Positions 16,367 through 29,979 of a stretch of DNA of 64,000 nucleotides are shown piece after piece. Position 1 is the first letter of the stretch. Every line of letters begins with the position of its first letter. Location: positions 335,613 through 399,612 of the forward strand of contig NZ_LOHF01000003.1 in assembly GCF_002158995.1 (NCBI RefSeq), in the 5' to 3' direction. The DNA is from Pseudomonas caspiana. GTDB taxonomy: Bacteria; Pseudomonadota; Gammaproteobacteria; Pseudomonadales; Pseudomonadaceae. The notes beneath the pieces were generated by a model. It was not told where the DNA came from and did no database searches. It was given only the letters and a program-made list of their open reading frames with translations. The translations under genes were made by a program, and so were the position numbers.

Positions 16367-17374
16367 ATGGGCCTTCTCGTTGAAGGACGCTGGCAAGACC
16401 AGTGGTACGAAAGCAGCAAAGATGGGGCATTTCAGCGCGAGCAAGCGCAACGTCGCAACTGGATCACCGCTGATGGTCGACCAGGACCTTCAGGCGAAGG
16501 CGGCTTCAAAGCCGAGGCCGGGCGCTATCATCTGTACGTATCACTGGCCTGCCCCTGGGCCCATCGCACGCTCATCTATCGCAAGCTCAAAGGGCTGGAA
16601 AGCCTGATCGACGTATCCGTGGTCAGTTGGCTGATGCGCGAGCACGGCTGGACTTTCGATACCGAAAAAGGCTCGACCGGCGACCCACTCGACAACCATG
16701 AATTTCTTTATCAGCGCTATCTGGCTGACACGGCAGACTATACCGGTCGTGTGACCGTGCCTCTGCTCTGGGATAAGAAACTGCAGCGCATCGTCAGCAA
16801 CGAATCCGCGGAAATCATCCGCATGTTCAACAGCGCCTTTGACGATCTGACCGGTAATCGACTTGATCTGTATCCAGACGCCTTGCAATCGCCGATCAAT
16901 GAGTTGAATGAGCGCATTTATCCGGCTGTGAATAACGGCGTGTACCGCGCGGGCTTTGCAACCTCTCAAGGCGCTTATGAAGAGGCCTTTGATGATGTCT
17001 TCGCCGAACTGGATGTTCTGGAAAAGCTGCTGGCCGAGAAACGCTACCTGACTGGCGACTACCTGACTGAAGCCGACGTGCGCCTGTTCACCACTGTTGT
17101 GCGCTTCGACGCTGTCTATCACGGGCACTTCAAGTGCAACCTGCGGCGGATTTCGGACTATCCGAACCTGAGCAACTGGATGCTGGAGCTGTACCAGTGG
17201 CCGGGCATCACCGAAACGGTGGACTTCACGCACATCAAGCATCACTACTACGAGAGCCACGGCACTATCAATCCAACAGCTGTTGTGCCTAAAGGCCCGC
17301 TGCAGGATCTGGGCAGAGCGCATGATCGTGAGCGGCTGACAGGGCGTGGAATCTGGGGCAAGACAGGCGTTTAA
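16367..17374 (+). CDS. Glutathionyl-hydroquinone reductase (Xi-class GST, YqjG-like)
   Basis: A 335-aa protein with a thioredoxin-like N-domain carrying the catalytic cysteine in SLACPWAHRTLI and an all-helical C-domain. The length and the CPWAH motif are those of Xi-class glutathione transferases, which reduce glutathionyl-hydroquinones with GSH. An early WITADGRPGPSG segment and the late KCNLRRISDYPNLSNWM fit E. coli YqjG. TTGGAG lies 6 nt before the ATG at 16367. It is a single-gene unit followed by a palindromic repeat. Confidence 0.92.
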   Translation: MGLLVEGRWQDQWYESSKDGAFQREQAQRRNWITADGRPGPSGEGGFKAEAGRYHLYVSLACPWAHRTLIYRKLKGLESLIDVSVVSWLMREHGWTFDTEKGSTGDPLDNHEFLYQRYLADTADYTGRVTVPLLWDKKLQRIVSNESAEIIRMFNSAFDDLTGNRLDLYPDALQSPINELNERIYPAVNNGVYRAGFATSQGAYEEAFDDVFAELDVLEKLLAEKRYLTGDYLTEADVRLFTTVVRFDAVYHGHFKCNLRRISDYPNLSNWMLELYQWPGITETVDFTHIKHHYYESHGTINPTAVVPKGPLQDLGRAHDRERLTGRGIWGKTGV

Positions 17375-17424
17375 CCTTGGCGCCTACCGCTGTATAAGCA
17401 TTGCGCGCCACTCTGGATGAAATC

Positions 17425-17525
17425 ACTGTAGGAGCGCACGAGCACCGCGAGGCCGCGATGGCGGTCATTCTAATAAACCGCTATCGCGGCCTCGCGGCCT
17501 CGCGGTGCTCGTGCGCTCCTACAGT
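17425..17525. repeat. Long palindromic repeat, GAGCGCACGAGC family
   Basis: The left arm starts ACTGTAGGAGCGCACGAGC and the right arm ends GCTCGTGCGCTCCTACAGT. Arm bases match those of the duplicated repeat at 1.6-1.9 kb and of 27484-27574. The right half contains an extra 8-bp tandem copy (CCTCGCGG twice, near 17490-17505). It lies between the convergent GST and cysG genes. Confidence 0.9.
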
Positions 17526-17601
17526 TCTGCCGTGTTACGGGAGACGGAGTGGTGTGATGGACACCGAGGCAGTCAGCCCCTACACAACGCGCTACTTCAG
17601 A

Positions 17602-18996
17602 TCAGACCGTAGCCTGAGCCCCTTCGAACCAGGCGAGTTTTTCGCGTAACTGGACCACTTCACCCACGATCACCAACGTCGGTGCATGGACTTCATGCTC
17701 CGCGACCATTCGTGGCAGATCGGCCAAAGTTCCTGTAAATACTCGCTGGCTGGAGGTAGTACCCTGCTGGATCAGCGCAGCCGGAGTATCAGCGGATCGA
17801 CCGTGCTTGATCAGTTGCTCACAGATGATTGGTAATCCGATCAGCCCCATGTAGAAAACCAGGGTCTGTGCGGGCGCTACCAAATCACTCCAGGGCAAAT
17901 CACTGGTGCCGTTCTTCAAGTGCCCGGTAATGAAACGCACCGACTGCGCATGGTCACGGTGAGTCAGTGGAATACCCGCATAGGCTGCGCAACCGCTGGC
18001 TGCCGTGATACCCGGTACGACCTGAAATGGAATTCCGTGGGCCGCCAGTTCCTCGATCTCTTCGCCGCCACGGCCAAAGATGAACGGATCACCGCCCTTC
18101 AACCGTAGGACGCGCTTGCCCTGCCTGGCCAGATCAACCAGCTGCTTGTTAATCTCGTCTTGCGGCACGGCGTGATCAGCACGACGCTTGCCCACATAGA
18201 CCCGCTCGGCGTCACGCCGGCACAAATCCAGAATCGCCGGAGCCACAAGACGGTCGTACAACACCACGTCGGCCTGTTGCATCAGACGCAATGCCCGGAA
18301 GGTCAGCAGGTCCGGATCACCCGGCCCAGCACCTACCAGATAAACCTCACCGGGAGCATGTGGCGCATCACCTGCAATCTTGGCGATCAGCAAGCGCTCT
18401 GCTTCAGCGCCCTGTCCGGCCAGTTGCCGGTCAGCAATCGGCCCCTGAAAAACTTCTTCCCAGAAGGTTCGGCGCTGGGTTACGTCCGGAAACAGATTCT
18501 TTACCTGACTACGGAAACGCGCGGCCAGACCGGCCAACTGACCGTAAGTCGATGGAATCCAGGTTTCCAGCTTGGCGCGAATCAACCGCGCCAGCACCGG
18601 AGCGTCGCCTCCACTGGAAACGGCGATGACCAATGGCGAACGGTCGACGATGGCCGGGAAAATCACGCTGCACAGCGCAGGTGCGTCCACCACATTGACC
18701 GGTACACAGCGCTGTCTGGCGTCATGAGACACCTGAGCGTTGAGCGGCTCGTCATCGGTGGCGGCAATGATCAGCACGCAACCGTCCAGATCATTGACGT
18801 TGTAGCCACGCAGAATCAACTGTCCGCCACTGCGCTCAACCAGCTCGCGCAGTTGTGGCTCGATCTCTGGAGCGACCACCCGAATGACGGCGCCGGCCTC
18901 GGCGATGAGGCGGGATTTGCGCAATGCAATCTCGCCACCGCCCACGACCAGCACTTGGCTGCCACGCAGGTTATGGAACAGCGGCAGGAATTCCAT
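17602..18996 (-). CDS. cysG: Siroheme synthase CysG (trifunctional)
   Basis: 464 aa, full length. The N-terminal half (1-~210) is the precorrin-2 dehydrogenase/ferrochelatase: NAD-binding [15 protein letters not shown] and the [16 protein letters not shown] segment. The C-terminal half is uroporphyrinogen-III C-methyltransferase: [30 protein letters not shown] and [22 protein letters not shown]. It converts uroporphyrinogen III to siroheme, the cofactor of sulfite and nitrite reductases. The start abuts the serS stop with no gap, so it is the last gene of the rarA-crcB-serS-cysG operon. Confidence 0.97.
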   Translation of the reverse strand: MEFLPLFHNLRGSQVLVVGGGEIALRKSRLIAEAGAVIRVVAPEIEPQLRELVERSGGQLILRGYNVNDLDGCVLIIAATDDEPLNAQVSHDARQRCVPVNVVDAPALCSVIFPAIVDRSPLVIAVSSGGDAPVLARLIRAKLETWIPSTYGQLAGLAARFRSQVKNLFPDVTQRRTFWEEVFQGPIADRQLAGQGAEAERLLIAKIAGDAPHAPGEVYLVGAGPGDPDLLTFRALRLMQQADVVLYDRLVAPAILDLCRRDAERVYVGKRRADHAVPQDEINKQLVDLARQGKRVLRLKGGDPFIFGRGGEEIEELAAHGIPFQVVPGITAASGCAAYAGIPLTHRDHAQSVRFITGHLKNGTSDLPWSDLVAPAQTLVFYMGLIGLPIICEQLIKHGRSADTPAALIQQGTTSSQRVFTGTLADLPRMVAEHEVHAPTLVIVGEVVQLREKLAWFEGAQATV

Positions 18997-20667
<1,671 letters not shown>

Positions 20668-20668
<1 letters not shown>

Positions 20669-21996
20669 TACTTTCTCCGCTGACGAGGACTGGCAGCGTC
20701 CAGCGCGGCCAGATGCTTGAGCTTTTCACCGATTTTCAGCTCCAGGCCACGGGGCACTGGCTGGTAATATTGACGCGGTTCAAGGTCGTCAGGGAAGTAG
20801 TCTTCACCCGCCGCATAGGCATCCGGCTCGTCGTGGGCGTAGCGGTACTCTTCGCCATAGCCCAGTTGCTTCATCAATTTGGTCGGCGCATTGCGCAAAT
20901 GCAGCGGGACTTCCAGCGAGCCGTGCTCGGTGGCTTCACGCATCGCAGCCTTGAAGCCCATGTACACCGCGTTGCTTTTCGGCGCGCAAGCCAGATAAAC
21001 AATGGCCTGTGCGACAGCCAACTCGCCTTCCGGGCTGCCCAGACGTTCCTGAACATCCCACGCCGACATGCACAACGGCAACGCGCGCGGATCGGCATTA
21101 CCAATGTCTTCACTGGCCATGCGCACCACGCGGCGCGCCAGATACAACGGGTCGCATCCGCCATCGATCATTCGTGCAAACCAGTACAAGGCTGCATCCG
21201 GGTTAGAGCCACGAATGGATTTATGCAGCGCAGAAATCTGGTCATAAAAAGCTTCGCCGCCCTTATCGAAACGTCGGCGGCTGTCGCCCATCAGGCTTTG
21301 CAGCAGCTCCAGACTGATTTCCGAGCCATCTTCAGCCAGGTCTGACGCGTTCTCCAGCAGATTCAGCATGCGCCGACCGTCACCGTCGGCAGCGGCCATG
21401 AGCATGGCAAATCCTTCATCGCTCAGGCTCAACTGATGTTGGCCCAGGCCACGCTCTTCGGTCAGCGCGCGATTGACCAGCTTGCGCAGCGCGGCTTCAT
21501 CAAGGCTCTTGAGGACATACACCCTGGCACGGGACAGCAACGCGTTGTTGAGCTCAAACGAAGGATTTTCAGTGGTCGCGCCGATGAAAATCAGCGTGCC
21601 ATCTTCGACGTAAGGCAGGAAGGCATCCTGTTGGGACTTGTTGAAGCGGTGTACCTCGTCCACGAACAAAATAGTCCGACGGCCGTATTGCCCGGCTTGC
21701 TGCTTGGCAACCTCTACTGCCTGACGAATCTCTTTGACCCCGGCCAGCACGGCAGAAACCGTCTCGAAGTGCGCATCTGATACTTTCGCCAGCAACCGGG
21801 CCAGCGTGGTTTTACCGACACCGGGCGGCCCCCAAAAAATCATCGAATGCAGAGCACCCTGCTCCAGCGCCTCGCGCAGAGGCTTGCCGTGAGCCAATAG
21901 ATGCTCTTGACCGACATACTCGTCCAGATTGGTCGCACGCAGACGTGCGGCCAAGGGTTGAGCGATCGGCTCACTTCGAAACAGGTCCATGGACAA
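20668..21996 (-). CDS. rarA: Replication-associated recombination protein RarA (MgsA)
   Basis: 442-aa AAA+ ATPase. Walker [10 protein letters not shown], Walker [16 protein letters not shown], sensor 1 [12 protein letters not shown] and the arginine-finger segment [13 protein letters not shown] are all present. The C-terminal clamp/tetramer domain includes [15 protein letters not shown]. RarA acts at stalled replication forks and with SSB. Its start is 13 nt after the lolA stop and its stop overlaps crcB, so it lies within the ftsK-to-cysG gene string. Confidence 0.96.
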
Positions 21997-22009
21997 CCGT
22001 TAAAACCTC

Positions 22010-22633
22010 TTATTCCTGAATGACGTCAGCGCCTTTCGGAATCTGGAACTGGAATTTGCTCGCCGGGATCGCCTCATTGGCTTTCACCCCGGTGAACAGG
22101 ATATTGGTACGCTGGCCGACACTGTCGATCAACTGCATGTCATTGATCACGCCGTTACGGAACGACAGACGCAAGCTGTCGAACAGGGTGTCCTTGGTTT
22201 TCGGCTTGAGAGTGAAGTCAATCACGCCGCCCGCTTCCTTGGCCGTGATATCAAAGCTTTCGCTGATCTTCGAAACGTCACCGGACAACAGCAATGCAGG
22301 GGTCTGAGTCAGGCGCTGGTCGAGGGTCTTGATGGTGACCTGCTCCAGGTCCGGGTCCCACAGGGAAACCTTCTTGCCGTCGGAGACCATCAGTTGCTCT
22401 TGCGGTGCATCGGTGTGCCAGTTGAACAGACCTGGACGCTGCAGGGCCATTTCGCCCGACGTTTCCTGCAACTGAGTACCACCGCCGTCCAGAGTCAACT
22501 GGGAAAAACGCGCAGTCAGGGTTTTGGACGTCTCCAGCAACTGAGTCAGACGTGCGACGTCTTTACTGTCGGCGTGCGCCGGAATCGCGGAGAAAGTCAG
22601 TGCAGTTACCAACAGCATGCGGATAAGACGCAT
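22010..22633 (-). CDS. lolA: Outer-membrane lipoprotein carrier LolA
   Basis: 207 aa with a signal peptide ([21 protein letters not shown], cleaved near residue 21). Mature LolA shuttles lipoproteins across the periplasm from LolCDE to LolB. Family features are [26 protein letters not shown] and [15 protein letters not shown] chose ATG 22633 because GAGGA precedes it by 7-8 nt; longer frames start at 22645 or 22690 without a site. It lies between ftsK and rarA on the same strand. Confidence 0.95.
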   Translation of the reverse strand: MRLIRMLLVTALTFSAIPAHADSKDVARLTQLLETSKTLTARFSQLTLDGGGTQLQETSGEMALQRPGLFNWHTDAPQEQLMVSDGKKVSLWDPDLEQVTIKTLDQRLTQTPALLLSGDVSKISESFDITAKEAGGVIDFTLKPKTKDTLFDSLRLSFRNGVINDMQLIDSVGQRTNILFTGVKANEAIPASKFQFQIPKGADVIQE

Positions 22634-22660
22634 GGGAATCCTCATTGAGTTCGGTGGAGT

Positions 22661-22686
22661 CTCGCCAGCATTCAAATGCTGGCGAG
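22661..22686 (-). other. Hairpin between ftsK and lolA
   Basis: Perfect 12-bp arms CTCGCCAGCATT and AATGCTGGCGAG sit 28 nt upstream of the lolA start and 20 nt past the ftsK stop. No T run follows, so it is not a standard terminator. It may partly uncouple lolA from ftsK or stabilise the lolA mRNA end. Confidence 0.6.
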
Positions 22687-22706
22687 TCATTTATGGACGT
22701 GTGCGA

Positions 22707-25109
22707 TCAGTCGCGCATCGGGCCTGGCGCGATCACTTCACGCGAGCCGTTGGTATTCATGGAGGTCACGACGCCAGCCATTTCCATCGCCTCGATCATT
22801 CGGGCGGCGCGGTTGTAACCAATCTTGAGCTTGCGCTGTACCGCAGAAATCGAAGCCCGACGGCTTTCCAGTACGAATTTGACTGCCTCGTCATAGAGAG
22901 CATCGCTTTCGCTGTCTTCGCCGCCTTCACCGCTGCCACCGTCGAAGCCACTGCCGGCTTCTTCGACACCCGCAAGAATGTCATCGTTGTAATCCGGTGT
23001 GCCACGCAACTTCCAGGCTTCCACTACACGGTGTACTTCGTCATCGGAAACAAACGCGCCATGCACACGAATCGGCAAGCTGGTACCAGGAGGCATGTAC
23101 AGCATGTCACCGTGACCCAGCAATTGCTCGGCACCGCCCTGGTCGATGATGGTCCGCGAGTCGATCTTGCTCGATACCTGGAACGCCATACGTGTCGGGA
23201 TGTTCGCCTTGATCAGACCGGTGATCACGTCAACCGAGGGACGCTGTGTCGCGAGAATCAGGTGGATACCCGCCGCACGAGCCTTCTGGGCAATACGCGC
23301 AATCAGCTCTTCGACCTTCTTGCCGACGATCATCATCATGTCGGCAAATTCGTCCACGACTACCACGATAGTTGGCAGCTTGGTCAGCAGCGGCGCTTCG
23401 TCATGAATACTTTCGCGCTTGTACAGAGGATCAGCGAGCGGCGTGCCAGCGTCCTGAGCCTCTTTGACCTTCTGGTTGAAGCCGGACAGGTTACGCACGC
23501 CCATCTTCGCCATCAGTTTGTAGCGACGCTCCATCTCGGCAACGCTCCAGCGCAAGGCGTTGGCGGCGTCCTTCATGTCGGTCACAACCGGGCAAAGCAG
23601 ATGTGGAATGCCTTCGTAGATCGACAGCTCAAGCATTTTCGGGTCGATCATGATCAGTTTGGCGTCTTCCGGGCCGGACTTGAACAGAATCGACAGGATC
23701 ATCGCGTTCACGCCCACAGACTTACCGGAACCGGTCGTACCGGCCACCAACAAGTGAGGCATTTTCGCCAGGTCAGTGATCACCGGCTTACCGCCGATGT
23801 CATGCCCCAGCGCCAGCGTAACCGGTGACTTGGCATTGTCGTACTCGGGGGTCGACAGCACTTCGGAGAAACGCACGATCTGCCGGTCTTCGTTGGGGAT
23901 CTCGATACCGACGGTGGTCTTGCCCGGGATAACTTCAACGACTCGAACGCTGGTTACCGCAAGCGAACGCGCCAAGTCCTTGGCCAGGTTGGCAATACGG
24001 CTGACCTTGACCCCTGCTGCTGGCTGAATTTCATAGCGGGTAATGACCGGGCCGGGATGGATCGAATCCACCGACACTTCGACGCCGAACTCCTTGAGCT
24101 TGATTTCCAGCAAGTGACCAACCGCCGCCAGAGACTCGGGCGAGTAATTGAGCTGCTTCTTTTCCGCCGGATCAAGAATCGAGATGGGCGGCAAGGTGCC
24201 TTCCACGGCGCTGTCCACAAACAACGGCGCCTGTTTTTCCTTCATCACGCGCTTGCTTGGTTCTGAAGCCTTGGGAGGTGCAGGAGCGATGACGGCCGGA
24301 ATGTGAGTTTCCCGAGCGGTCATGTGCGTGCTTAACGCCTTCTCACGCTCGATCAGACGCTCCTTGGCCTTGGCTTGCTCGCGACGATCAGACGTAGCGG
24401 GCGCAACCACCTCGTTGACGCGGTCATCCACCTCACGCAGTTGCGCGACCATCTGCTTGCGCTCGTTACGCGCTGTCCACCAGTTGTTGACCGCGTCATA
24501 GAACAGTTCGAAAAGATCCAGGGTGATCTTGCCGGTCACGTCCATGACCTTGAACCACGACAGATCGGTAAAAACCGTGAGGCCAAACAGGAACAAGGCA
24601 ATGAACAACAACGTACTGCCCTGAATATTCAGGGCCTTCTTGGCCATGTCCCCGAGAATTTCACCCAGCACACCACCCGCCGAGCCAGGAAAACCCGCGG
24701 CAAAGTGAAAATGGATATGCGCCAGCGCAGCGCCGGCAAGTACCAGAAACACCAGACCGATCAGCCGCCAGGAGAACAACCAGCCACTCCACTGCCACGG
24801 CTCATGACGATGACGAAAGACCTGCCAGGCCTTGACTGCCAGCAACAGCGGAAAAATATAGGCGAAGTAGCCCAGCACCATGAACAGAATATCGGCGCAG
24901 AAGGCGCCAGCACGGCCAGCAGCATTCTGAACCTCGACCGAACTACTGGTATGACTCCAGCCTGGATCGTTCTGGTCATAGGTCAGCAACGCCATCATCA
25001 AATACAGGCACAGCGCGCCAAAGGCGATCAATGCACCTTCCTTGAGCCGGTAGTGCAATTGCTGCCGCCAGAGCGGAACGGGGCTGGGTACTGCGGTGGA
25101 TTTCTTCAA
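22707..25109 (-). CDS. ftsK: DNA translocase FtsK
   Basis: 800 aa. Four to five N-terminal membrane helices (to ~residue 185) anchor it at the septum. A short linker (~220-300) is followed by the motor: Walker [11 protein letters not shown] near residue 460, Walker [13 protein letters not shown] and the [20 protein letters not shown] segment. The C-terminal ~65 residues are the gamma winged helix ([20 protein letters not shown]), which reads KOPS and activates XerCD at dif. The linker is far shorter than in E. coli FtsK, as usual for Pseudomonas. Confidence 0.97.
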   Translation of the reverse strand: MKKSTAVPSPVPLWRQQLHYRLKEGALIAFGALCLYLMMALLTYDQNDPGWSHTSSSVEVQNAAGRAGAFCADILFMVLGYFAYIFPLLLAVKAWQVFRHRHEPWQWSGWLFSWRLIGLVFLVLAGAALAHIHFHFAAGFPGSAGGVLGEILGDMAKKALNIQGSTLLFIALFLFGLTVFTDLSWFKVMDVTGKITLDLFELFYDAVNNWWTARNERKQMVAQLREVDDRVNEVVAPATSDRREQAKAKERLIEREKALSTHMTARETHIPAVIAPAPPKASEPSKRVMKEKQAPLFVDSAVEGTLPPISILDPAEKKQLNYSPESLAAVGHLLEIKLKEFGVEVSVDSIHPGPVITRYEIQPAAGVKVSRIANLAKDLARSLAVTSVRVVEVIPGKTTVGIEIPNEDRQIVRFSEVLSTPEYDNAKSPVTLALGHDIGGKPVITDLAKMPHLLVAGTTGSGKSVGVNAMILSILFKSGPEDAKLIMIDPKMLELSIYEGIPHLLCPVVTDMKDAANALRWSVAEMERRYKLMAKMGVRNLSGFNQKVKEAQDAGTPLADPLYKRESIHDEAPLLTKLPTIVVVVDEFADMMMIVGKKVEELIARIAQKARAAGIHLILATQRPSVDVITGLIKANIPTRMAFQVSSKIDSRTIIDQGGAEQLLGHGDMLYMPPGTSLPIRVHGAFVSDDEVHRVVEAWKLRGTPDYNDDILAGVEEAGSGFDGGSGEGGEDSESDALYDEAVKFVLESRRASISAVQRKLKIGYNRAARMIEAMEMAGVVTSMNTNGSREVIAPGPMRD

Positions 25110-25646
25110 AACGCTTTTATTCCTGCGCTAGAGCGCGAACATCTGGTGATTGACTACCAACGACTGAATCTGCAAAACAATTGCCAGGCCATACAGCTTG
25201 GACCGCAGACTGCAAAGCGGGCATTGTACGGGTTTGTACGCCTGATGCCACGATAGCGTCCTGCCTTGTAAACAGCCTGTTAGCCGGGTAATTTCGATCC
25301 GGGTAGCAGGACGGAGATTACGTTTGGCTACAGTCAGCCGGGTCAAAGTGATGGAATACTAGTCTGGCTTGGCGGCTGCCCATCTTCAAGCACCGTCGCA
25401 AACGGTCAATTTGAGCATGCATTTTCTTTCGTGACAAAGACTTATGCCGCACTTTTTAACCGAACGATCAATTCTTGAGAGCCTTCCGGGCATAACCAGT
25501 ACACAGGCCTGCAACATGGAACACCATCTTTCATATCCTGGCAGGACGCTCGCCTGTAACGGACGACCGATTATGACCACGACGACTGCATGGAGTTGCA
25601 ACAGTCCGGCGTCGCCCGCCCTCCCCTTCCGCAAAGTGCTGCCTCT
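25110..25646. other. 537-bp gap between divergent ftsK and aat, no gene seen
   Basis: I find no credible coding frame, repeat or RNA here; the open frames are short and lack family features. It must hold the ftsK promoter (minus) and the aat promoter (plus). In P. aeruginosa PAO1, as I recall, trxB1 sits between these two genes; no trace of a thioredoxin reductase is visible. Confidence 0.6.
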
Positions 25647-26357
25647 ATGCTGACCTGGCTTAACCGATCCAACCTGATTTTCCCTCCTCTGGAAAAAGCC
25701 ATGCGCGAGCCCGACGGCCTGCTCGCTGCCGGAGGCGATCTGTCTCCGGACCGACTGGTTGAAGCTTACCGCCATGGCTGCTTCCCGTGGTTTCAGGATG
25801 GACAGCCTATTCTCTGGTGGTCGCCCGATCCACGGACCGTTATCTTCCCCGAGGAGCTGCACGTATCGCGCAGCCTCGCCAAAGTGATACGACAGAAACG
25901 ATACCGGGTGACCTTCGATCAGGATTTCGCAGCAGTGATCCGCGCCTGCGCGGGGCCTCGGGCCTATGCTGACGGCACCTGGATTACCGGCTCCATTCAG
26001 GCCGCCTATCTGGAACTGCACCAACGGGGCTATGCCCACAGCGTTGAAGTCTGGGACGACGACACATTAGTGGGCGGTCTTTACGGACTGGCCATGGGAC
26101 AGCTTTTCTTTGGCGAGTCGATGTTCAGTCACGCCGACAACGCCTCCAAGGTAGGTTTCGCGACGCTGGTGGAACGCCTTGAGGCCTGGGGTTTTGTATT
26201 GATCGACTGCCAGATGCACACAAATCACCTGCAGAGCTTTGGCGCTCGCCCTATTCCCCGCAAAGAGTTTTCCGAGTATTTGCGTCAACACCTGGATCAG
26301 CCAAATAACGCCGACTGGCTGCCTAGGCGAGTTCAGCAGGCTGACATACACTCTTGA
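25647..26357 (+). CDS. aat: Leucyl/phenylalanyl-tRNA-protein transferase
   Basis: 236 aa. Aat attaches Leu or Phe to proteins with N-terminal Lys or Arg, making them ClpS-ClpAP substrates. Signature stretches are [30 protein letters not shown] and [15 protein letters not shown]. The ATG at 25647 gives the usual MLTWL start; an upstream in-frame ATG at 25590 would add 19 residues outside the family. The bpt gene follows 31 nt later, so the two transferases are probably co-transcribed. Confidence 0.95.
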   Translation: MLTWLNRSNLIFPPLEKAMREPDGLLAAGGDLSPDRLVEAYRHGCFPWFQDGQPILWWSPDPRTVIFPEELHVSRSLAKVIRQKRYRVTFDQDFAAVIRACAGPRAYADGTWITGSIQAAYLELHQRGYAHSVEVWDDDTLVGGLYGLAMGQLFFGESMFSHADNASKVGFATLVERLEAWGFVLIDCQMHTNHLQSFGARPIPRKEFSEYLRQHLDQPNNADWLPRRVQQADIHS

Positions 26358-26388
26358 TATCGATTTATTTTTTGCGGCGGGGGCAATC

Positions 26389-27096
26389 ATGACAGAGCTG
26401 GCGCGGCTGAAGTTTTATGCCACTCAACCCCACTCATGCAGCTATTTGCCGGAAGAACAGGCGACCACGCTGTTTCTGGACCCCAGCCAGCCGATGGATG
26501 TACAGGTTTACGCCGATCTTTCGGATATGGGGTTTCGCCGTAGCGGCGACCATCTGTATCGACCTCACTGTCAAAATTGCAGTGCTTGCGTGCCCGCGCG
26601 CATTCCTGTCGACCTGTTTGTGCCGAACCGGCAGCAGAAGCGCATTTTCAAACGCAACTCAGACATCGAAGTGCGCAGCACCAAACCGCGCTTCACCGAA
26701 GAATATTTCGATCTTTATCAGCGCTATATCGAGCAAAGACATGCCGATGGCGACATGTTTCCCCCCAGCCGCGATCAATTTTCGACTTTTCTGGTTCGCG
26801 ACCTTCCCTTCTGCAGATTCTACGAATTTCGCGTGGACCAACGCCTGCTGGCGGTCGCCGTTACAGACATGCTACCCAACGGATTATCAGCGGTTTATAC
26901 CTTCTACGAACCTACCGAAGAGCGCCGCAGTCTGGGGCGTTACGCCATTTTGTGGCAAATCGCCGAAGCAGCCCGTTTGCAGCTCCACGCGGTGTACTTG
27001 GGCTACTGGATCAAGAACTGCCAGAAGATGAATTACAAGACCCAATATCGCCCTATAGAGCTGCTGACAAACCAGAGATGGATCACTCTTTATTGA
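26389..27096 (+). CDS. bpt: Aspartate/glutamate leucyltransferase Bpt (Ate-like)
   Basis: 235 aa. Bpt adds Leu from Leu-tRNA to proteins with N-terminal Asp or Glu, the second bacterial N-degron transferase. The N-terminal domain shows [10 protein letters not shown] and the cysteine cluster [15 protein letters not shown], as in the ATE family. The GNAT-like C-domain has the [18 protein letters not shown] segment. The start at 26389 has only a weak GGGGG-type site upstream. It is grouped with aat upstream and the clpS-clpA pair downstream. Confidence 0.93.
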
Positions 27097-27196
27097 AGAC
27101 CTTGGCTTAAGCAGCATTTTTCGGGCACAATGCACGCCGCTTTTGCCTGGCGCCACTTGCACCGGGCCACTCATTAGATACCGAGGGCTTTACTGC

Positions 27197-27415
27197 ATGT
27201 CGAAAGAAGACAGCTTCGAAATGGAAGGCACTGTCGTCGACACCCTGCCCAACACCATGTTTCGTGTGGAGTTGGAAAACGGGCACGTCGTAACCGCGCA
27301 TATCTCCGGCAAGATGCGCAAGAACTACATCCGTATTCTTACCGGTGACAAGGTGCGTGTTGAACTGACGCCCTACGACTTGAGCAAAGGGCGCATTACT
27401 TACCGCGCCCGATAA
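27197..27415 (+). CDS. infA: Translation initiation factor IF-1
   Basis: 72-aa S1/OB-fold protein, the canonical length, with [20 protein letters not shown] at the start and [20 protein letters not shown] at the end. IF-1 occupies the ribosomal A site during initiation. The ATG at 27197 has GAGGG upstream. A terminator 12 nt after the stop ends the aat-bpt-infA stretch. Confidence 0.98.
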
Positions 27416-27427
27416 ACAGGTCTTAAC

Positions 27428-27457
27428 AAAAACGCCCGGCATCTGCCGGGCGTTTTT
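27428..27457 (+). terminator. Terminator of infA
   Basis: Perfect 13-bp arms (AAAAACGCCCGGC and GCCGGGCGTTTTT) enclose a 4-nt loop and end in a T run. Confidence 0.95.
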
Positions 27458-27483
27458 GTGTGCCTGGTTTTTTTAAATTCTTT

Positions 27484-27574
27484 CTGTAGTAGCTCACGAG
27501 CATCGCGAGGCAGCGATGGCGGCCTGTCTGATACACCGCTATCGCGGCCTCGCGATGCTCGTGCGCTCCTACAG
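27484..27574. repeat. Long palindromic repeat, GAGCGCACGAGC family
   Basis: Arms start CTGTAGTAGCTCACGAGCAT and end ATGCTCGTGCGCTCCTACAG. This copy has drifted: AGTAGCTC in the left arm against GAGCGC in the right. It lies between the convergent infA and clpA genes and their terminators. Confidence 0.85.
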
Positions 27575-27627
27575 CTCTACCTTTGATGCAACACAGCGCC
27601 ATTGACACCGCCAATCTGTACACAGCA

Positions 27628-27663
27628 AAAAGCCCCGCACCTCTTGCGAGATGCGGGGCTTTT
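27628..27663 (-). terminator. Terminator of clpA
   Basis: Arms AAAAGCCCCGCA and TGCGGGGCTTTT form a 12-bp stem with a 12-nt loop, 15 nt past the clpA stop. On the minus strand the stem ends in a T run. Confidence 0.92.
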
Positions 27664-27678
27664 CATGACGTTTGAGAC

Positions 27679-29949
27679 TTACGCCATTTCGGCCGTGGTT
27701 TCGAAATCGAAGGTGATTTCACCATCCCTGAAATCGATGTGCACCACACCGCCATGTTCGGACAACTCGCCGAACAGGATCTCTTCAGCCAACGGACGCT
27801 TGATCTTGTCTTGAATCAAGCGCGCCATAGGACGGGCTCCCATCGCAGCGTCGTAACCACCTTCCGCCAGATAACTTCTGGCAGCATCGGTCACCTCCAG
27901 CAGTACACGCTTGTCTTCCAGCTGCGCCTGAAGTTCGGTGAGGAACTTGTCCACCACGCTTTTGATCACCTCATGACTGAGGCGACCAAACTGGATAATG
28001 GTGTCCAGACGGTTACGGAACTCAGGCGTGAAGCTCTTCTTGATGACTTCCATGGCATCAGACGAGTGGTCCTGATGAGTGAAGCCGATCGAAGCACGCG
28101 CCGCAGTTTCAGCACCGGCATTGGTGGTCATGATCACGATCACATTGCGGAAGTCCGCTTTGCGCCCGTTGTTATCGGTCAGCGTGCCGTGGTCCATCAC
28201 CTGCAACAACAGGTTAAAGACTTCCGGATGCGCCTTCTCGATTTCATCGAGCAACAATACGCAATGCGGTTGTTTGGTGATTGCTTCGGTCAGCAGACCG
28301 CCCTGATCGAACCCGACGTAACCTGGCGGCGCACCGATCAGACGTGAAACGGTATGGCGTTCCATGTATTCGGACATGTCGAAACGGACCAGTTCGATAC
28401 CCAAAGCCTTGGCCAACTGACGAGCAGCCTCGGTTTTACCGACCCCGGTCGGACCGGCGAACAGGAACGAACCTACGGGTTTGTCAGGCGACTTCAGACC
28501 AGCACGCGACAATTTGATCGCAGTGGACAGAGAATCAATCGCCGCATCCTGACCAAACACTGTCAGTTTCAGGTCACGCTCAAGATTGCGCAGCAGCTCC
28601 TTGTCGGAACTGTTGACGTGCTTAGGCGGAATCCGTGCGATTTTCGCTACGATGTCTTCAACTTGCGCCACATCAATGCGTTTAACGCGTTTCTCGACGG
28701 GCTGCAGACGCTGATAAGCGCCAGCCTCGTCTATCACATCAATGGCCTTGTCCGGCATGTGCCGGTCATTGATATAACGCGATGCCAGCTCCGCAGCGGC
28801 ACGCAAAGCCTCGTCGCTGTACTCGATGCTGTGATGAGCCTCGAAACGACCTTTGAGGCCACGCAGGATGCCGATTGTGTCTTCAACCGATGGTTCAGAC
28901 ACATCCACTTTCTGGAAACGCCGAGCCAGCGCACGATCCTTCTCGAAGATGCCGCGGAATTCCTGGAAGGTTGTCGAGCCGATGCAACGAATATCACCCG
29001 AAGACAGCAGCGGCTTGAGCAGATTCGACGCATCCATGACACCGCCAGACGCAGCACCGGCACCAATAATGGTGTGGATTTCATCGATGAACAGAATCGC
29101 ATGAGGGCGTTTTTTCAGCTCATTGAGCAACGCTTTGAAGCGCTTCTCGAAATCACCGCGGTATTTTGTGCCCGCCAGCAACGCCCCGAGATCCAGGGAG
29201 TAAACAACACTGTTGGCCAGCAGATCAGGCACCTGACTATCGACAATACGCTTGGCGAGGCCTTCAGCGATGGCGGTTTTGCCAACACCCGCCTCCCCCA
29301 CCAGCAACGGATTGTTTTTGCGACGACGCGCCAGAATCTGCGCAACGCGCTCTACTTCCATCTCGCGCCCGACCAGCGGGTCTATACGGCCCTGACGAGC
29401 CAGTTCGTTGAGATTGCTGGCATAAGCGTCCAGCGGATTGCCTGAAGCAGAAGACTCACCACCCTCGTCGTCCTGCATATCTTGCTCACCTTCAGAGTGA
29501 TCGCCGTGCCCAGGCACTTTAGATATGCCGTGAGCGATGTAGTTGACGACATCTATGCGCGCCACGCTCTGCTGTTTGAGCAGAAACACTGCCTGGCTTT
29601 CCTGCTCACTGAAAATGGCCACCAGCACGTTGGCGCCGGTAACTTCACGTTTGCCCGAGCTCTGTACATGGAACACAGCACGCTGCAGGACACGTTGAAA
29701 GCCCAGGGTTGGCTGGGTCTCGCGATCCTCGTCATGAACAGGGATCAGCGGCGTGGTGGAGTCGATAAACTCCTGCAAATCATGCTTGAGCTTATCGAGG
29801 TTTGCGCCGCAGGCACGCAGAACAGTGGCGGCAGCCTCATTGTCCAATAAAGCCAACAGAAGGTGCTCGACAGTCATGAATTCATGACGTTTCGAACGAG
29901 CCTCCTTGAAGGCCAGATTGAGGGTGACTTCGAGCTCACGGTTTAACAT
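27679..29949 (-). CDS. clpA: ATP-dependent Clp protease ATP-binding subunit ClpA
   Basis: 756 aa, full length. The N-domain (1-~145, [20 protein letters not shown]) binds ClpS. AAA module 1 has Walker [15 protein letters not shown] and [11 protein letters not shown]; module 2 has [15 protein letters not shown] and [13 protein letters not shown]. The ClpP-docking tripeptide is in SIGFTHQD, so it can pair with ClpP, which is not in this window. Its start is 30 nt from the clpS stop, with GAGGTGAAG upstream, so clpS-clpA is an operon. Confidence 0.98.
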   Translation of the reverse strand: MLNRELEVTLNLAFKEARSKRHEFMTVEHLLLALLDNEAAATVLRACGANLDKLKHDLQEFIDSTTPLIPVHDEDRETQPTLGFQRVLQRAVFHVQSSGKREVTGANVLVAIFSEQESQAVFLLKQQSVARIDVVNYIAHGISKVPGHGDHSEGEQDMQDDEGGESSASGNPLDAYASNLNELARQGRIDPLVGREMEVERVAQILARRRKNNPLLVGEAGVGKTAIAEGLAKRIVDSQVPDLLANSVVYSLDLGALLAGTKYRGDFEKRFKALLNELKKRPHAILFIDEIHTIIGAGAASGGVMDASNLLKPLLSSGDIRCIGSTTFQEFRGIFEKDRALARRFQKVDVSEPSVEDTIGILRGLKGRFEAHHSIEYSDEALRAAAELASRYINDRHMPDKAIDVIDEAGAYQRLQPVEKRVKRIDVAQVEDIVAKIARIPPKHVNSSDKELLRNLERDLKLTVFGQDAAIDSLSTAIKLSRAGLKSPDKPVGSFLFAGPTGVGKTEAARQLAKALGIELVRFDMSEYMERHTVSRLIGAPPGYVGFDQGGLLTEAITKQPHCVLLLDEIEKAHPEVFNLLLQVMDHGTLTDNNGRKADFRNVIVIMTTNAGAETAARASIGFTHQDHSSDAMEVIKKSFTPEFRNRLDTIIQFGRLSHEVIKSVVDKFLTELQAQLEDKRVLLEVTDAARSYLAEGGYDAAMGARPMARLIQDKIKRPLAEEILFGELSEHGGVVHIDFRDGEITFDFETTAEMA

Positions 29950-29979
29950 AGCTTCACCTCATACCCAAGTGGTCGGCGT

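Noticed and set aside
22617..23828. 403-aa open frame antisense to ftsK and lolA
   Set aside because: Shadow of ftsK; no motif or ribosome-binding site.
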